Origin: Aldrovandia affinis
Lineage: Eukaryota; Chordata; Actinopteri; Notacanthiformes; Halosauridae
Length of the DNA stretch: 64,000 nucleotides
Direction of reading: 5' to 3'
Assembly (NCBI GenBank): GCA_029706075.1
Contig: JAINUG010000197.1
Span: 1,093,009 to 1,157,008, forward strand
The notes under the pieces were generated by a model. It was given only the letters and a program-made list of their open reading frames with translations, searched no databases and was not told the DNA's origin. Made by a program: the position numbers and the translations under genes. Positions 33,061-45,207 of this stretch are shown here, one piece after another (the first letter of the stretch is position 1; every line of letters starts with the position of its first letter).

Positions 33061-36000
33061 TCTGTTCTGATCTGGGTTGTGTCGCATGGCGTGCGACAGA
33101 CATATTTGCAGTTTTTTTGCGATGCGAAGCACATAGTAAGCATTGGAACTCTCTTTGGCTTGCTCTTGTGATAAAACAAGGTCATTCATTTTGTTCATTA
33201 GACCCTTGGTGATCAGGATGCCCACATTATCAACAATCTGTCATAATTTGGGACTTTTACACTTCACCGAAGGTAAGGAGCAGCTATTCTTCGAGAGTGC
33301 CCTGCCTTGATTTGGGACAGAATTGTTTGCAACATCCCAGTTAACGTGAATTGGCCTCCACTGCTGAAAAGATGAGGTTCCACCCAATATGTGAATATAA
33401 TACATGTCAATATTTTTGGTACATTTAACCATGATATTTAAAGAAGAGCGTGCTATATGATAAGGACGGCCTGCCAGTGGTCCGGTGACAGTTAATTAGT
33501 ATTCAGACCAGAAAATAAATAAAAATTCTATTAAAGGCCCACAATAACTCAAATACGTATCACAGTGGCATATTTGCCATTGCTGGAAGATCTAGCAGAC
33601 CGTGCTTTGAGAAGAGAGCACATTTTTAAAGATAGGCAAGACATGTTTGCAGAAAATGAAGAATGGCTTATTGCCCAGAGAAGTTCATCTTCTTTATAGT
33701 ACCTTTTGGCAGCATGTTTGAGTTTTTCCATTTTGCTTTGCTGTTGAGTCTAGGCAATGCGACTGTGAAAGAATCTGCAGTGGTGGGACACCATAGGCTT
33801 TGTCCCACCAGGAGTAGGACAGGTTTAAAGCAGTCAGGGTTCCTCAAGTTACTACTGCCTCAGTGTCCCCATAGCTACTTGCCGAGTAAATGTTATGACA
33901 GAGTGTCATAACATGGAGGTAAAGGCATTCATGTAGCAGGTGCCAACATAAATGCTTTTACCTCCTTAGTATCTTTTTCGATGTACATTTGTATGGGAGA
34001 TTTTCATGGCCCCTATAGAGAGCAATGTCTCACAGCACTCACACCACTACCACAGTAAACAACTGACAGAATTTCCTGACCAGAAAAATAAGCCATAAAC
34101 AGACCAAAATGGAGATCCCAAAAGGTAACTAGTTGTTGTCAGTGAGAGATACTGTGTGCCTCTCCTCCGATCGGCACTAGCTCTCCAGCAGTACTGTATG
34201 GCTTTTAGTGTGGAAAATAGTCACACACTTTTTCTTCGTGCGGGTGTGTCAGAGGAGTGTACGTAATTCAGCATGACAGCATTAGGTGAGGCGAGGGTAC
34301 AGCAAGAGGGTCCTCAAGTGGCAATTCAAAAACAAAATGGGGGGAACATTTTTAAGAAATCAGTCACCTGATTTTTCACCATGGTCACATGATTTGGTCC
34401 ATCAACATCAACAGGACAACATGTTGATGTACCAAATATCTTTCTGTACTCGCACAAGCTGTACTCTCCCAAACTGGGTTGAGGCCGACAGACCAAAGGC
34501 TTGAAGGGTCCTTTTTTACCAGTGTGCAGTGAACTTCCACAACAGACTGTCAGTAAACAAGTCTAGCCTCCTCGTACTCTGCGACGAGGGTTTACAGTTT
34601 TCCGCTTCACATTCTCATAACATAATATTTTTACATTATTGCATTTCGCAATATAAGACTACAGCCCCTCTCTTCTTTTTTACATCAACCAGATTGAAGC
34701 TATTAATTATTTTGAGTTCTTCCAAATTTAGACGTTTTTGTAAACACACAGAACCAACGCAGCTTTGGTGGTTTTGAGTGAAGCAGGAACAGTGAAACCC
34801 CAGCTTGGCAAGGCTTGAAGCGGCCTCCCCACTGCCCGCCACAGCCATTAAAGCAGCCGTGCTTTCAGCACTAGGGTGAGGTCGCCCCGTTCAGGAGCAT
34901 CTGGAGGCAGGAGACCAGTGCTCTGGACCTCCATTTTTGGTCTGTTTACAACCTTCTTTTTGTGGTCAGGAAATTCTTTCACTTGTTTACTGAGGGGAAT
35001 ATAGAATGTATCCAGCTCTTTTTAGCTCTACTTGGGCACACTGTGCACACAAGTTAACAGATGTTTCTACTATGTGGAAGTGATGAGTTTTGTAGAGAGG
35101 GGCAAGGGTGGTAAATTAAACAAACATATACTGTGAGGTGTTAAAAACACAACATTATTCACACTCTTTTTTGAACTAAGCAACAATACAGGGATATCAT
35201 TTTATTAGCCAACAAAATAAATGCTACTTCACAAAATGATGGGGTACTCGTGGGTGTCCGTTTTTCATTGAATTTGTTTATTATCTCATTGGTTCTCCCT
35301 TTGCTAATAGTAGTGCTTGTATCTGATGTGGTATTGACATTACAAGAGTGTTCATTTCACTCTGGGAAATCATATTCCACTCAGTGAGAAGTGCTTTAGG
35401 GTGATTTAGTCTTTAGGGTGTGTTTTGCCTTTTTTTTTTTTTGTGGTGGTGCTTCTGCCATATCTGTAACCTAACAGCAAATAGTTATCAAACAGTCATC
35501 AACAATTTAGTTTTTTAAATAAAAGTAACAATGAATGTCTCAATAGGGGTGATAGGCCTTAGGGGCTGAGTGTTTTCTGATTCATTAACATTGTTTTTTA
35601 AATGTAAAACTGCTAACTAGTGATGGAAGAGTTCGGTTTCATGAACCCCACAACAGGCGGAGTTACAATAAACTGTCAAGCACTGAATTTTTTCTGAGTT
35701 GTGTGAACAAATCAAAAGGTGTTGCTCTCCACTGCAAAACACTTTGATTGGTTCAAATCAGTGAGTCACTGATAGCAAGGAAAGCTCTGCCCATGATTAT
35801 ATGAGGCATCATTCTCCGTCACAGCTGCTAACATTAGAGCTTTTTTTAATCACTCCAGTGACACACAGTGTAGTGAAAATAATGGGTGTGAATAATCGTG
35901 ACATCTTTTTTGGTGAAAAAATGACTTGTTAAACAAAATACATTCTCTGAGCAATTGCATTAGTTTGACATAATATAATTGTACCAGTTTTTGAGCATAC

Positions 36001-36200
36001 AATATAGCTATTTCCTATATTGTTTATTTTATACAGAACATTTTTCACTCATCAAGGGTGTGAATAATTTTGGAGTTGACTGTATATTGACATATATTTC
36101 AGGTATAATCTGTTATCCACCTGGTCACATGGTCTAACACCCAACAATAAGTAATTACTTGAAAATTAGTCAACACTAACTCAGTGAGGACATGCACACA
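33061..36200. other. Unassigned sequence with a small hairpin and a Tc1-type end
   Basis: No coding gene recognised. A 20-bp-stem hairpin lies at 33915-33965. The stretch 36053-36083 (GGTGTGAATAATTTTGGAG then TTGACTGTA) resembles the terminal inverted repeat of Tc1-type elements. Confidence 0.4.
33915..33965. repeat. Compact inverted repeat (hairpin)
   Basis: GGAGGTAAAGGCATTCATGT pairs with ACATAAATGCTTTTACCTCC across an 11-nt loop: 20 positions with one wobble and one mismatch. Confidence 0.8.
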
Positions 36201-36204
36201 GTGA

Positions 36205-36345
36205 AGACTTTATGTTTGGTCACGGTTTGTCCACTTGGTGGGGTGTGCTACCTTTACATCTGGTCTTGGTTTGTAAAATTGGTGGAGTGCAGCACCTTTA
36301 TATTTGGTCACGGTTTGTCCACTTGGTGGAGTGTTGTACCTGCTC
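36205..36345 (+). repeat. Tandem repeat, about 3 copies of ~53 bp
   Basis: Units share TTTGGTC(A/T)(C/T)GGTTTGT followed by CCACTTGGTGG(G/A)GTG and TACCT or CACCTTTA. Confidence 0.75.
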
Positions 36346-36929
36346 TCTTGCATAATGATCGGAACAGGGTGGGGTGGGGGTGGTGGTAGTGGGGGTGCTG
36401 TGGCTCCGTAAACACCTCGAGAGAAGCGGCCATTTAAGACTGAAACAAGCCCTCCTCACATGACCCTGTGAATGGACCACTTCAGTGGGCACAGGAAGCT
36501 ACACTGGGAGGCAGGATGTTCCAGTCAGGACACACTTCAGACAGGACTGGGGCCAAGTCCCGAAAGCACACAGGCCTTCACTGTCCCACAGCCTGCAGCC
36601 ACTGGGGCAACCTTGCTCCCGGCTCCACTGTGCGCTACGCAAACAGGAAACCATCCTGCAATTTACCTGCAGTTAGAGAAATGCATTTATCTACCCTGGG
36701 GAAAGGCTGGAAATATATAAACACATTTGGAGGTATGGCTACACACAGTATAGTGCATGTGTGAAACTTTTTTCACCAGGATACATTTTTTACTTATTTT
36801 TTGCAGTTGCACTTTAATTTTGCTCCATGTGCTCCAACTATTTTAAAATGTTGAATCAAATCTTAATATAATTTATGCATAAGTGTATTTTTATACATAC
36901 ATACATACATATACATACATACATACATA

Positions 36930-37889
36930 CAGTTCTGACCAATGTTATTGACACCCTTGCATTTTATGTATGTAATGTACAATATTTTTTGAAATAATTG
37001 GAAATTCAATCAACTTTTGGCCATCATAAGATTTTTATTAGATTTTATTAGAATGATATATATATTTTTTTTTTTACTGAAGAAACAGAAAGAATGGTCT
37101 TGACAACATTATTGGCACCCTTCTCTAATATGTAGTTGCATAGCCTTTGGCAATGATGACTGCTTACAAATGTTTCTGGTAACCATCAGTAAGCTTCTTG
37201 TACCTTTCTGCTGGCAGTTTCTCCCACTCTTCAATTGCAACTCATTCCAGTTCTTCAATGTTTTAAGGATTCCTTTGATCAACTGCAGATTTCAGGTCTC
37301 GCCATAGGTTCTCAATGAGATTACGATCAGGACCCATCATTGGCCACCCCAGAAAAGTCAAAAAAATTATCTTTTCTCTTTAAAAGCTGAATTTTGTCAT
37401 ATGTAAACAAAGCACTGATCTGCATTGCCAAATAACTCTCATTTCGTTTCATCGGTCCACACAACATTTTCCCAAAGGCATGTTTGATGATAGTAGATTT
37501 TCTGACAGCTCTTATTTATTCACAGAGGAACAGGGTAGTAGAATGGACAGTTTTCTCACTTTAAAATAGATAATTGGTTAATTTATACCATGTGGGCACC
37601 TGCAACCTGTCACAGGTGAGTTGAATTACAATGCAAACGAGAATATATTTCCTCCAATCAAATTGATTTAAATTGTTCTAAAGGGTGCCAATAATTGCGT
37701 CATGGCCACTTTTCAATTTTGAAACCGTAAAAGATTTATTTTTATTTGTATTATTATTGTTTGATCGTGTGCTGTTGTAAATAAAAAATGTGTGAAGACC
37801 GAAAGTTGTTTCAATTTTCAACTATTTCAGAAGATATTGTACATCATCTACATAAAATACAAGGGTACCAATAACGTTGGCCAGAACTG
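36930..37889 (-). mobile_element. Tc1-like transposon, non-autonomous, TA-flanked
   Basis: Inverted ends CAGTTCTGACCAATGTTATT and, from the right, CAGTTCTGGCCAACGTTATT are each bounded by TA. The (ATAC)n microsatellite at 36888-36930 abuts the left end. On the minus strand the interior keeps degraded transposase C-terminal sequence at about 37140-37350 ('NLIENLWRDLKSAVDQ', then 'EEWEKLPAERYKKL'). Most of the transposase is gone. A separate partial Tc1 end (GAATTATTGGCACCCTTGGT) sits just outside at about 37907-37930. Confidence 0.82.
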
Positions 37890-38011
37890 TATGTTTACAG
37901 TATATACAGAATTATTGGCACCCTTGGTAAAGATGAGCAAAAAAGGCTATGAAAAAATGTTTCAGGTGAACTTAAAAAAAGAAATATATATATATACTGT
38001 ATATATATATT

Positions 38012-40289
38012 TGTCACGGTTGTTCCCCTGAACCACCACCAGATGGCGGTGTTGCGCCTTCTTTGGAGGCGGGTCAGCTGGTTCCTATTACTAATCACCT
38101 TCCTATAAATACTCGCACCTGGATTCGTTCTTTGCGAAATCGTAAGCCATTTTTACGATTTAGCCGGTAAGGTATGTAGCGTCTTTTTAAAGATACTACT
38201 CAAAGACTTACTTTAGGAACAAAGAAACTCCTTAGCTAATTTAGGACTTCTTTATGAAACCTTATTTAGGAGACCTTTCTACCGTTAGGTATTCTGTTGG
38301 TTTCTTTCAAACAGTCAAACAAGACTGTGTTTTGGGTTTTCATTTTCGTTGTTTATTTGGCTCTCCTAGCCGTTTATTATTTTGTCCAGACACCCGGTGT
38401 CGGTGGTTTATTTATTCGTTTGTTTGTGTCTTTGTGGCACTTAGTCACCCGTTGGGTGATATTTTCTGTTTTCCCCTTTTTGTTATTATTTTTCCTATTC
38501 TCTGTCATTCAGAGCTTGTGGTTAGGCTGTAGGCTTACAGTCTAACTTATCGATATCCCCGGGGTTCTGCGATTGATTCCAATCACTTAACCCACCCTTA
38601 CAGTACGATTTCGCCTAATCATGCTCCCTCATCCGTACACTCCAATGAGACGGAGAAAGAACTCGAATGGGATCCTCAGTGTGATTGGGGAGTCCCACTG
38701 GAGGAGTCCACGGCCGAGGAGATTAGTGACCTGGAATCCTTATCTTTTGATTCTTTAGAGGCAGACATGCCGTCTACGGACGATGAGCCCAATTTGTCAC
38801 GAGTTCCTAAAAGATCGGTTAGCTACTCCAGTTCCGATTCCCATAAAAAATTCGACCTGACACCATTGAGCACGAGTTTCCAAAAGATCAGGAGGGAATG
38901 GAACTCATGAGTGCGGAATGTTACTCGCTACCTCCCGGCATTCCAAAGACTTATTCAGATCTTAGCGAGGTGTTTAGTAAGCAAAGGGCTACTAAGCTAC
39001 CTCCGCACCGGCCTTATGATTGCGCTATTGAGCTTCACCCAGGCACAGTTCCCCCACGTGGATCCCTATATTCACTATCTGTACCTGAGAGTGCGGCTAT
39101 GAAGAGATACATTTCGGAATCTCTAACTAATGGTTTTATCAGGCCATCCACGTCTCCTGCTGGGGCGGGGTTCTTTTTTGTCGGAAAAAAGGATGGGGGA
39201 TTACGACCGTGTATCGATTATAGAGGGTTAAATAATATTACCATAAAGAATCGTTATCCTCTTCCACTTATGAACTCCGCGTTTGAACGTCTCCAAGGAG
39301 CGTCTATTTTTTCCAAGTTGGACCTTCGCAACGCATATAATTTGGTTCGCATCCGTCAGGGTGATGAGTGGAAAACAGCATTTAATACGCACAATGGTCA
39401 TTACGAATACCTGGTTATGCCATTCGGCCTCACGTGCGCGCCGGCTGTCTTCCAGGCGTTTGTTAATGACGTACTCAGAGAGATGTTGGAGAAATCGGTG
39501 TTCGTTTATCTTGACGACATTTTGATTTTCTCCAATTCTCTCTCTGAGCACGTGAAACACGTCAGACAGGTATTAAAATGCTTGTTAGAAGCCCAATTAT
39601 TTGTTAAAGCAGAGAAATGTGTGTTTCACGTACCTTCAGTTTCCTTTCTAGGATTCATTGTCGCAGAGGGCAGGATCCAAATGGACCCCAATAAAGTGAC
39701 TGCGGTCAAGGATTGGCCTGCTCCGGTCTCTGTAAAACAGGTGCAGCGTTTTTGGGGTTTGCAAATTTTTATAGACGGTTTATCCGCAATTTTAGTTCAG
39801 TGGTCGCGCCCATCACGGCGCTTACAAAAAGACTGTTTCTTCTCGGTTCCAATGGTCCCCTAAAGCGGAGGCAGCCTTCGCTGAACTAAAAGAAGATTCT
39901 GTTCTGAACCCATTTTAATTTCTCCCAATCCTTCATTACCTTTCATTGTAGAGGTTGACGCCTCTGAGCTAGGGGTAGGGGCTATACTGTCCCAGCGGTC
40001 GGCCATGGACCAAAAGGTTCATCCATGCGCGTATTTTCTCGGAGCCTTTCGCCTGCCGAGAGGAATTACAATGTAGGAGATCAGGAGTTATTAGCGGTTA
40101 AGATGGCGCTGGAGGAATGGCGTCATTGGCTAGGAGGGGGCGGAACATCCCTTTACGGTCTGGACGGATCATAAAAATTTAGAATACATCCAGGGGGCTC
40201 AACGTCGTAATTCGCGGCAAGCTCGATGGGCATTATTTTTTACTAGGTTTAATTTTTTGTTGACTTACCGTCCTGGTTTGATGATTGAT
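38012..40289 (+). mobile_element. Ty3/gypsy-like retrotransposon, truncated
   Basis: Begins TGTCACGGTTGTTCCCC, an LTR-type start. A TATA-like CTATAAATACT lies at about 38104-38114, within LTR-like sequence running to about 38610. A short gag-like open stretch (about 38620-38885, 'SNETEKELEWDPQCDWG') is followed directly by pol sequence, so most of gag and the protease are deleted. The 3' part of pol decays after 39740 and is cut at about 40289, where an L2 tail begins. No 3' LTR is seen. Confidence 0.8.
38898..39863 (+). pseudogene. Ty3/gypsy-like reverse transcriptase
   Basis: A 321-codon open frame covers the pre-RT and RT region. In order: '[16 protein letters not shown]', '[16 protein letters not shown]', '[20 protein letters not shown]' then '[11 protein letters not shown]', block A '[14 protein letters not shown]', '[16 protein letters not shown]', catalytic '[12 protein letters not shown]', and '[17 protein letters not shown]'. 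The frame leaves the family alignment after 'VQRFWGL', where the usual '[12 protein letters not shown]' follows in another frame. RNase H-like pieces continue to about 40280 with several frameshifts and stops. The catalytic YLDD is intact but the polyprotein is broken. The ATG used here is only the first Met in an internal segment. Confidence 0.85.
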
Positions 40290-40374
40290 CTTACCATATA
40301 TTAATGCACATCTTGTAAGTCACTCTGGATAAGAGTGTCTGCTAAATGCCAAATGTAAATGTAAATGCAAGCTG
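40290..40374 (+). mobile_element. L2 LINE 3' tail fragment
   Basis: Consists of TTAATGCACATCTTGTAAGT, then CACTCTGGATAAGAGTGTCT and AAATGTAAATG repeats. It matches the ends of the L2 copies at 12.5, 22.9 and 42.0 kb. Confidence 0.85.
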
Positions 40375-41110
40375 GATGATTAAGCAAGGAGATTGATCAA
40401 AGAGGCCAATGGCAACTATGAAGGAGCTACAGGATTTTATGTCAAAGAGTGGTCAATGGGTGCATGTGTCAACAATACAGAACACTCTCCACAATTCTGG
40501 TCTGTATGGTAGGGTGGCAAGAAAAAAGCCACTACTCAAACTCAAAATCCACATTCAGTCCCATTTGAGGTATGCAAAAAAACTATCTGAAGATTCTGAA
40601 TCCATGTGGCTAAAGGTGTTGTGGTCAGATGAAACCAAGACTGAAACCAAGAAAACCAAAATGTTTGGCTTAAATGCAAAAAATTACGTTTGGCAAAAAC
40701 CCAATACAGCACATTACCCAAAGAACACCATCCATACTGTAAAGCATGGTGGTGGCAGCATTCTGTTATGGGGGTGTTTCTCATTAGCAGGGACTGGGGC
40801 ACTTGTCAAGATAGAAGGTAAAATGGATGGAGCAAAATACAGAAGAATTATTGAGGAAAACCTGCTGCCCTATGCAAGGAAGTTCACCTTTTAGCATGAC
40901 AATGACCCAAAGCACACAGCTAAAGCAACAGTGGCGTGGCTAAAAAACAAAAAGGTGAATGTCGTTGAGTGGCCTAGTCAGAGCCCTAACCTAAATACTA
41001 TTTAAAACCTGTGGAAGGTGGACATTTTTTAAATTTCAGACTGTAAGGCAACTAAAGGTGACATTTTTGACATGGGGTGTAGACTATAAAGAGGCACTGC
41101 ATATACAGTA
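40375..41110 (+). pseudogene. Tc1-like transposase remnant
   Basis: A frame from about 40409 to 40894 (161 codons) and its in-frame continuation to about 41035 encode the catalytic half of a Tc1-like transposase. Visible are '[14 protein letters not shown]', 'VLWSDETK' with the first catalytic Asp, '[14 protein letters not shown]', '[20 protein letters not shown]', a stop, '[16 protein letters not shown]' with the second Asp, then '[14 protein letters not shown]'. The third catalytic Glu of the usual 'IENLW' is replaced by a stop codon. The N-terminal DNA-binding domain and the inverted repeats are not seen. Confidence 0.82.
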
Positions 41111-41114
41111 TATA

Positions 41115-42024
41115 CACTCAGTGGCCACTTCATTAGGTATACCTGTACACCCGCTCGTTAATGCAATTATCTAATCAGCTAATCATGTGGCAGCAACTCA
41201 ATGCATAAAAGCATGCGAACATGGTCAAGAGGTTCAGTTGTTGCTCAGACCAAAAATCTGAATGGGGAAGAAATGTGATCTAAGTGACTTTGACCGTGGA
41301 ATGATTGTTAGTGCCAGACGGGGTGGTGTGAATCTCCACCGGGTTCCACACCTGTCAGCTAAGAACAGGAAAGTGAGTCTACAGCGGGCACAGGCTCACC
41401 AAAACTGGACAGTTGAGGATTGGAAAAACGTTGGTCTGGTCTGACAAATCTCGATTTCTGCTGCAACATGCAGATGGTAGGGGCAGAATTTGACGTAAAC
41501 AACATGAATCCATGCATCCATCCTGCCTTGTGTCAACGGTTCAGGCTGATGGTAGTGTAATGGTGTGGGGAATGTTTTCTTGCACACATTAGGCCCCTTA
41601 ATACCAATTGAGCATCGTTTAAATGCCACAGCCTACCTGAGTCTTGTTGCTGACCATGTGCATCCCTTTATGGCCACAGTCTACCCATCTTCTAATGGCT
41701 ACTTCCAGCAGGATAATGCGCCATGTCACAAAGCACACGTCATCTCAAAATGGTTCCACGAACATGGCAATGAGTTCAGTGTACTCCAATGGCCTCCACA
41801 GTCACCAGATCTCAGTCCAATAGAGCACCTTTGGGATGTGGTGGAATGGGAGATTTGTGACATGAATGTGCAGCCGCCAAATCTGCAGCAACTGCGTGAT
41901 GCCATCATGTCAACATGGACCAGAATCTCTGAGGAATTAATCCGTGCCACAAATAATTCAGGCTGTTCTGGGGACAAAGGGGGGTCCTACCCAGTACTAG
42001 AAAGGTGTACCTAATAAAGTGCCC
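41115..42024 (+). mobile_element. Second Tc1-like transposon, near full length but inactive
   Basis: The 5' end CACTCAGTGGCCACTTCATT is TA-flanked. The 3' end ...GGTGTACCTAATAAAGTGCCC is the partial complement of it. The transposase reads as 'CDLSDFDRGMIVSARRGG' at 41275, 'WTVEDWKNV' then a frameshift near 41430 across the first catalytic Asp, and 'GYFQQDNAPCHKAHVISKWF' and 'QSPDLSPIEHLWD' with the second Asp and Glu. The final bases of the right inverted repeat are replaced by an L2 fragment beginning CCACCTCTTC. Confidence 0.82.
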
Positions 42025-42315
42025 ACCTCTTCAGACTCCACTACCACTGAACTCTGTCCATCTAGCTAAATTGTCTTCACCACTGTTTACTTGTTCAACA
42101 CTATACTCCAAAAAAAGAAAACTAACACTAACCTTTTCCTTCCCGGTGTTACAGGTATGGTACGCAGATGCCTGCAATGATGTCTATTGCTGTATTACTG
42201 CACTGATCTCGTGCACTAACTATGATTGATCCTACCATGTATTAATGCACATCTTGTAAGTCGCTCTGGATAAGAGCGTCTGCTAAATGCTTAAAATGTA
42301 AAAATGTAAATGTAA
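42024..42315 (+). mobile_element. L2 LINE 3' fragment
   Basis: Matches the L2 copy at 12.5 kb from its terminal coding sequence (CCACCTCTTCAGACTCCACT) through the 3'UTR and GTCGCTCTGGATAAGAGCG tail. Confidence 0.88.
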
Positions 42316-43106
42316 TGCCCAGAGTGTATATATATATGTATATACAGTACATATATTAGGGCTGTGCCGTATGACATGTTCACAGTATGATAATCGTATT
42401 ACTCAATATCACAGTTTTTGGTATATCAAGGTATCAGTTTTTAAGCAAAAAAAAGTATCACACAAAGTTTAAAACTCGATCTGTTTATTGTATCGCTCTT
42501 TGCAGATTTCTATAGGCTACCATTGTAATTGAAACATAAAACTAAAAATGCAACTGAGTATAGTTCACTCCTTGTAATTGTATGTTTAAATCAATTTAAA
42601 TCATGCGAATTAAGAAGCATTTTGCTTCATTGCGTTATCACCTTATCGGATGTAGTAGGGTGATATCAGCTAAATTGGGCCACTTTTTGGTTAATCGCTT
42701 GGGAAACTAAGAAAAAAGCAATGTATGACATTGAATTGTGTTTTTATGGTTAATAAGGACTGTTTTTAATATTTTTGTGTTGAAATGATGTAATAAAATA
42801 TAATTGTTCAGGCCCTACAGCTTTTGAAAACATCAGCTGTCACATTTTTTTAGATGAGCAGTGTTCAGGTAAAATGGGCCGGCTGATCAGCTAAAATGAG
42901 CCACTCAAACTGTAAAGCGAAACAGAGTCATTTCTCATAAAATAATCGAATCATCTTTAATCTCAACACACTAAAACATTGCATTTAAATAACATTAAAT
43001 GAACTCATGAAGAATAACATTAAAGCATTAAGAATTCATAAATAATAACATTAAAATTAATTCATGAAGTACCAATTACTTTAGAAACTCATTTTGGAAC
43101 ATGAAT

Positions 43107-43314
43107 GTGTCTGTGCATGTGTGTGTGTGCGCGTGTGTGTGTGTGGTGTGTGTGTGCCTAACTATGCAGGCTTACACATGCATATCTGGAATTAAAAATA
43201 CTCTCGGAACAACTGTAAAGAAAGTCATATTAAAACGGGAGACAAGGCTACTCTTTTAGACTGATGCTTCAGTAAATCACTCATTCATCACAGTGTGTGT
43301 GTGTGTGTGTGTGT
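43107..43314 (+). repeat. Two (GT)n microsatellite tracts
   Basis: GT tracts at about 43119-43156 (interrupted) and 43292-43314, inside the TA-flanked element. Confidence 0.85.
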
Positions 43315-43526
43315 GACAGAGCGCTAGATAGTGAGAGCTAGCTCACGATGCGCCCTGGACCAGAGCTAACACACACATACATAATTAGAAGGGAAAATGT
43401 GAAAAGAGGCATGTAATATAATAATATAATATAATAATATATTAATAGCCTACTTTTAATAAGAGGAACCATCAAAATATCCGCTAAAACTCAATTCAGA
43501 AGGTGGCTCATTTTGGCTGAAACGCA

Positions 43527-43566
43527 TGGCTCAATTTACCTTAACACATTAAGGTAAATTGAGCCA
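43527..43566. repeat. Perfect palindrome with 18-bp arms
   Basis: Arms 43527-43544 and 43549-43566 are exact reverse complements around CACA. The left arm starts TGGCTCAATTTACC. Part of the TA-flanked element. Confidence 0.95.
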
Positions 43567-44195
43567 CTAACAAAAAATGTTTTTTTATAAATAAATAAGT
43601 TTATTAACAAACTATCAGCATTATATCTGATGGAGGCCATCAGAGCATGTAGTATACATAATCATTTATAGATGTACATTTGTTTTTTATTGATTTATCA
43701 ACCTTATTATCGGCAAGTACATTTTCCTATGTCAGGCCACTCAACTTGAGGTTCTCTCAGCAGTCTCGATGTGAGGCATTGCCCCGACCACCATAGCAAC
43801 CATAGACCAATCAAGTCAATTGTTACATGTTAAACTTACAGTTGTGGCAACAGTTTAATATCATTTGCAGTCATTGTCTGTTAAAATTTTAAGAGCTGAG
43901 ACGCTCAAACCTTAAATGGCTCATTTTACCTGATGGCCCAATTTAGCTGATATCACCCTACTATATTCATCTACCACCTTTTTCCATAACGTGGCATTTG
44001 TTCCATTTGTGGAATAACGTGAAGGGTGTTGACGCAGGTGTAATGCAAAGTTTAAGTGGTCCCATCTCTGGCCCACATTCTCTACTTAAGGGAGATTCGT
44101 TCTCAATAACAACACCGTTTTTTTCTGAATCCAAAGTGAGTCCACAGGGATGAACGAGTTCGTTTTTTGGTGGGTTATAATTCGTCATTACAGAC

Positions 44196-45207
44196 TAGGG
44201 GTGGGCGATACGACAAAATTTGGTTTCGATCCGAAACCAAGTAATACCAGGACCAGAATCACCAATACCAATAACGAAACCATTTTTATTATTAAAAGCG
44301 GCTAATGTAGGCTACTTTCGTTTAGTGTCATGATTTATGAGATGAATCATGAATGAGGCATCATTAATAGGCTACTTCTGAATACATTTTCATTACCGCC
44401 AAATTATTTGCCAAACATTAAGCATTTCTTTTTAGGTTCTTTTCAGGTTTGAGGTAATTTAGATTTCAATCGGCTATTATTTGGATGTCTGAATATAGTC
44501 TGCTACAGTAACAGCTAATGGTGACCAATTACAGTTTGAAAATGTAACATTAACTAACGCTGAAGATCCAATTTGACTCAATTATAAATTTCACTACTAT
44601 ATAGCTGGATATTCCTTGCCTCTGAACTCTGTCTGTCTCGCGGGTCCGGCTGCTGGGGCATTTCCCCCTCCTCCTCCTCCCTTCTTTTCTGTTTTAGCTC
44701 CAATTTCTCTTGCTCCTGACTTTTTCTAATGTGCTTAAACAAAATGGTCGTGTTGCCACAATAGTGAACAGCCTTCCTACATACATCGCTGTTCGCGACG
44801 TTTTCATTTACAGCTGTGAAATAACTTCAAATGATGCTCCTCTTTCGTTCAGCCATCAGTGCAGCTATGTGTCTTCTCTGAACTAAAGAGTCTAGGTGAG
44901 CGCTGCGCGCATGTTGTTTGATAGTGAGTGCACCACAACAGCAGCAGAGAAGCAAAGAGTGCACGTAAGAAGTGTGTTCACGTGCCCAGAACTGATCTAA
45001 CGTTACACTATTGTTAGAAGATGACAACGGAACATTCTTTGCAGAGACAGTTTTTCTACTCTTTGAAGAAATAAAAATGGGTACAACATAGAAGAGAGAG
45101 ACTGATCCGTTTTTTTGTATCGATCCTATTGACGCTAGTATCGATACTCAAAACTAGACTTAGTATTGGTAGTATCGATACTTTTGGTATCGATCCGCCC
45201 ACCCCTA
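44196..45207 (-). mobile_element. hAT-like element with BED-finger remnant and 8-bp target duplication
   Basis: Perfect 12-bp inverted ends TAGGGGTGGGCG are flanked by the direct repeat TTACAGAC at 44188-44195 and 45208-45215. Sub-terminal ATCGAT/GTATCGATAC motifs repeat near the right end. On the minus strand at about 44690-44850 a BED zinc-finger-like sequence is visible: 'SYFTAVNENVANSDVC', then 'VHYCGNTTILFKHIRK'. The expected Trp codon is a TGA stop. The rest of the transposase is deleted. Confidence 0.85.

Larger units (their letters stand above)
42655..43961. mobile_element. TA-flanked element with 28-bp perfect inverted ends
   Basis: The first 28 bases (42655-42682, starting GTAGGGTGATATCAGC) are the exact reverse complement of the last 28 (43934-43961). 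Both sides are bounded by TA (42653-42654 and 43962-43963), as for Tc1/mariner-type insertions. The interior is non-coding. It contains several phrases like 'GGCTCATTTT' and 'AAATTGAGCCACT' in both orientations, a GT microsatellite, and an 18-bp-arm palindrome. Confidence 0.82.

Noticed and set aside
43967-44188. 73-residue minus-strand frame between the two nested elements
   Set aside because: Could be outer-transposon coding remnant, but no motif supports it.
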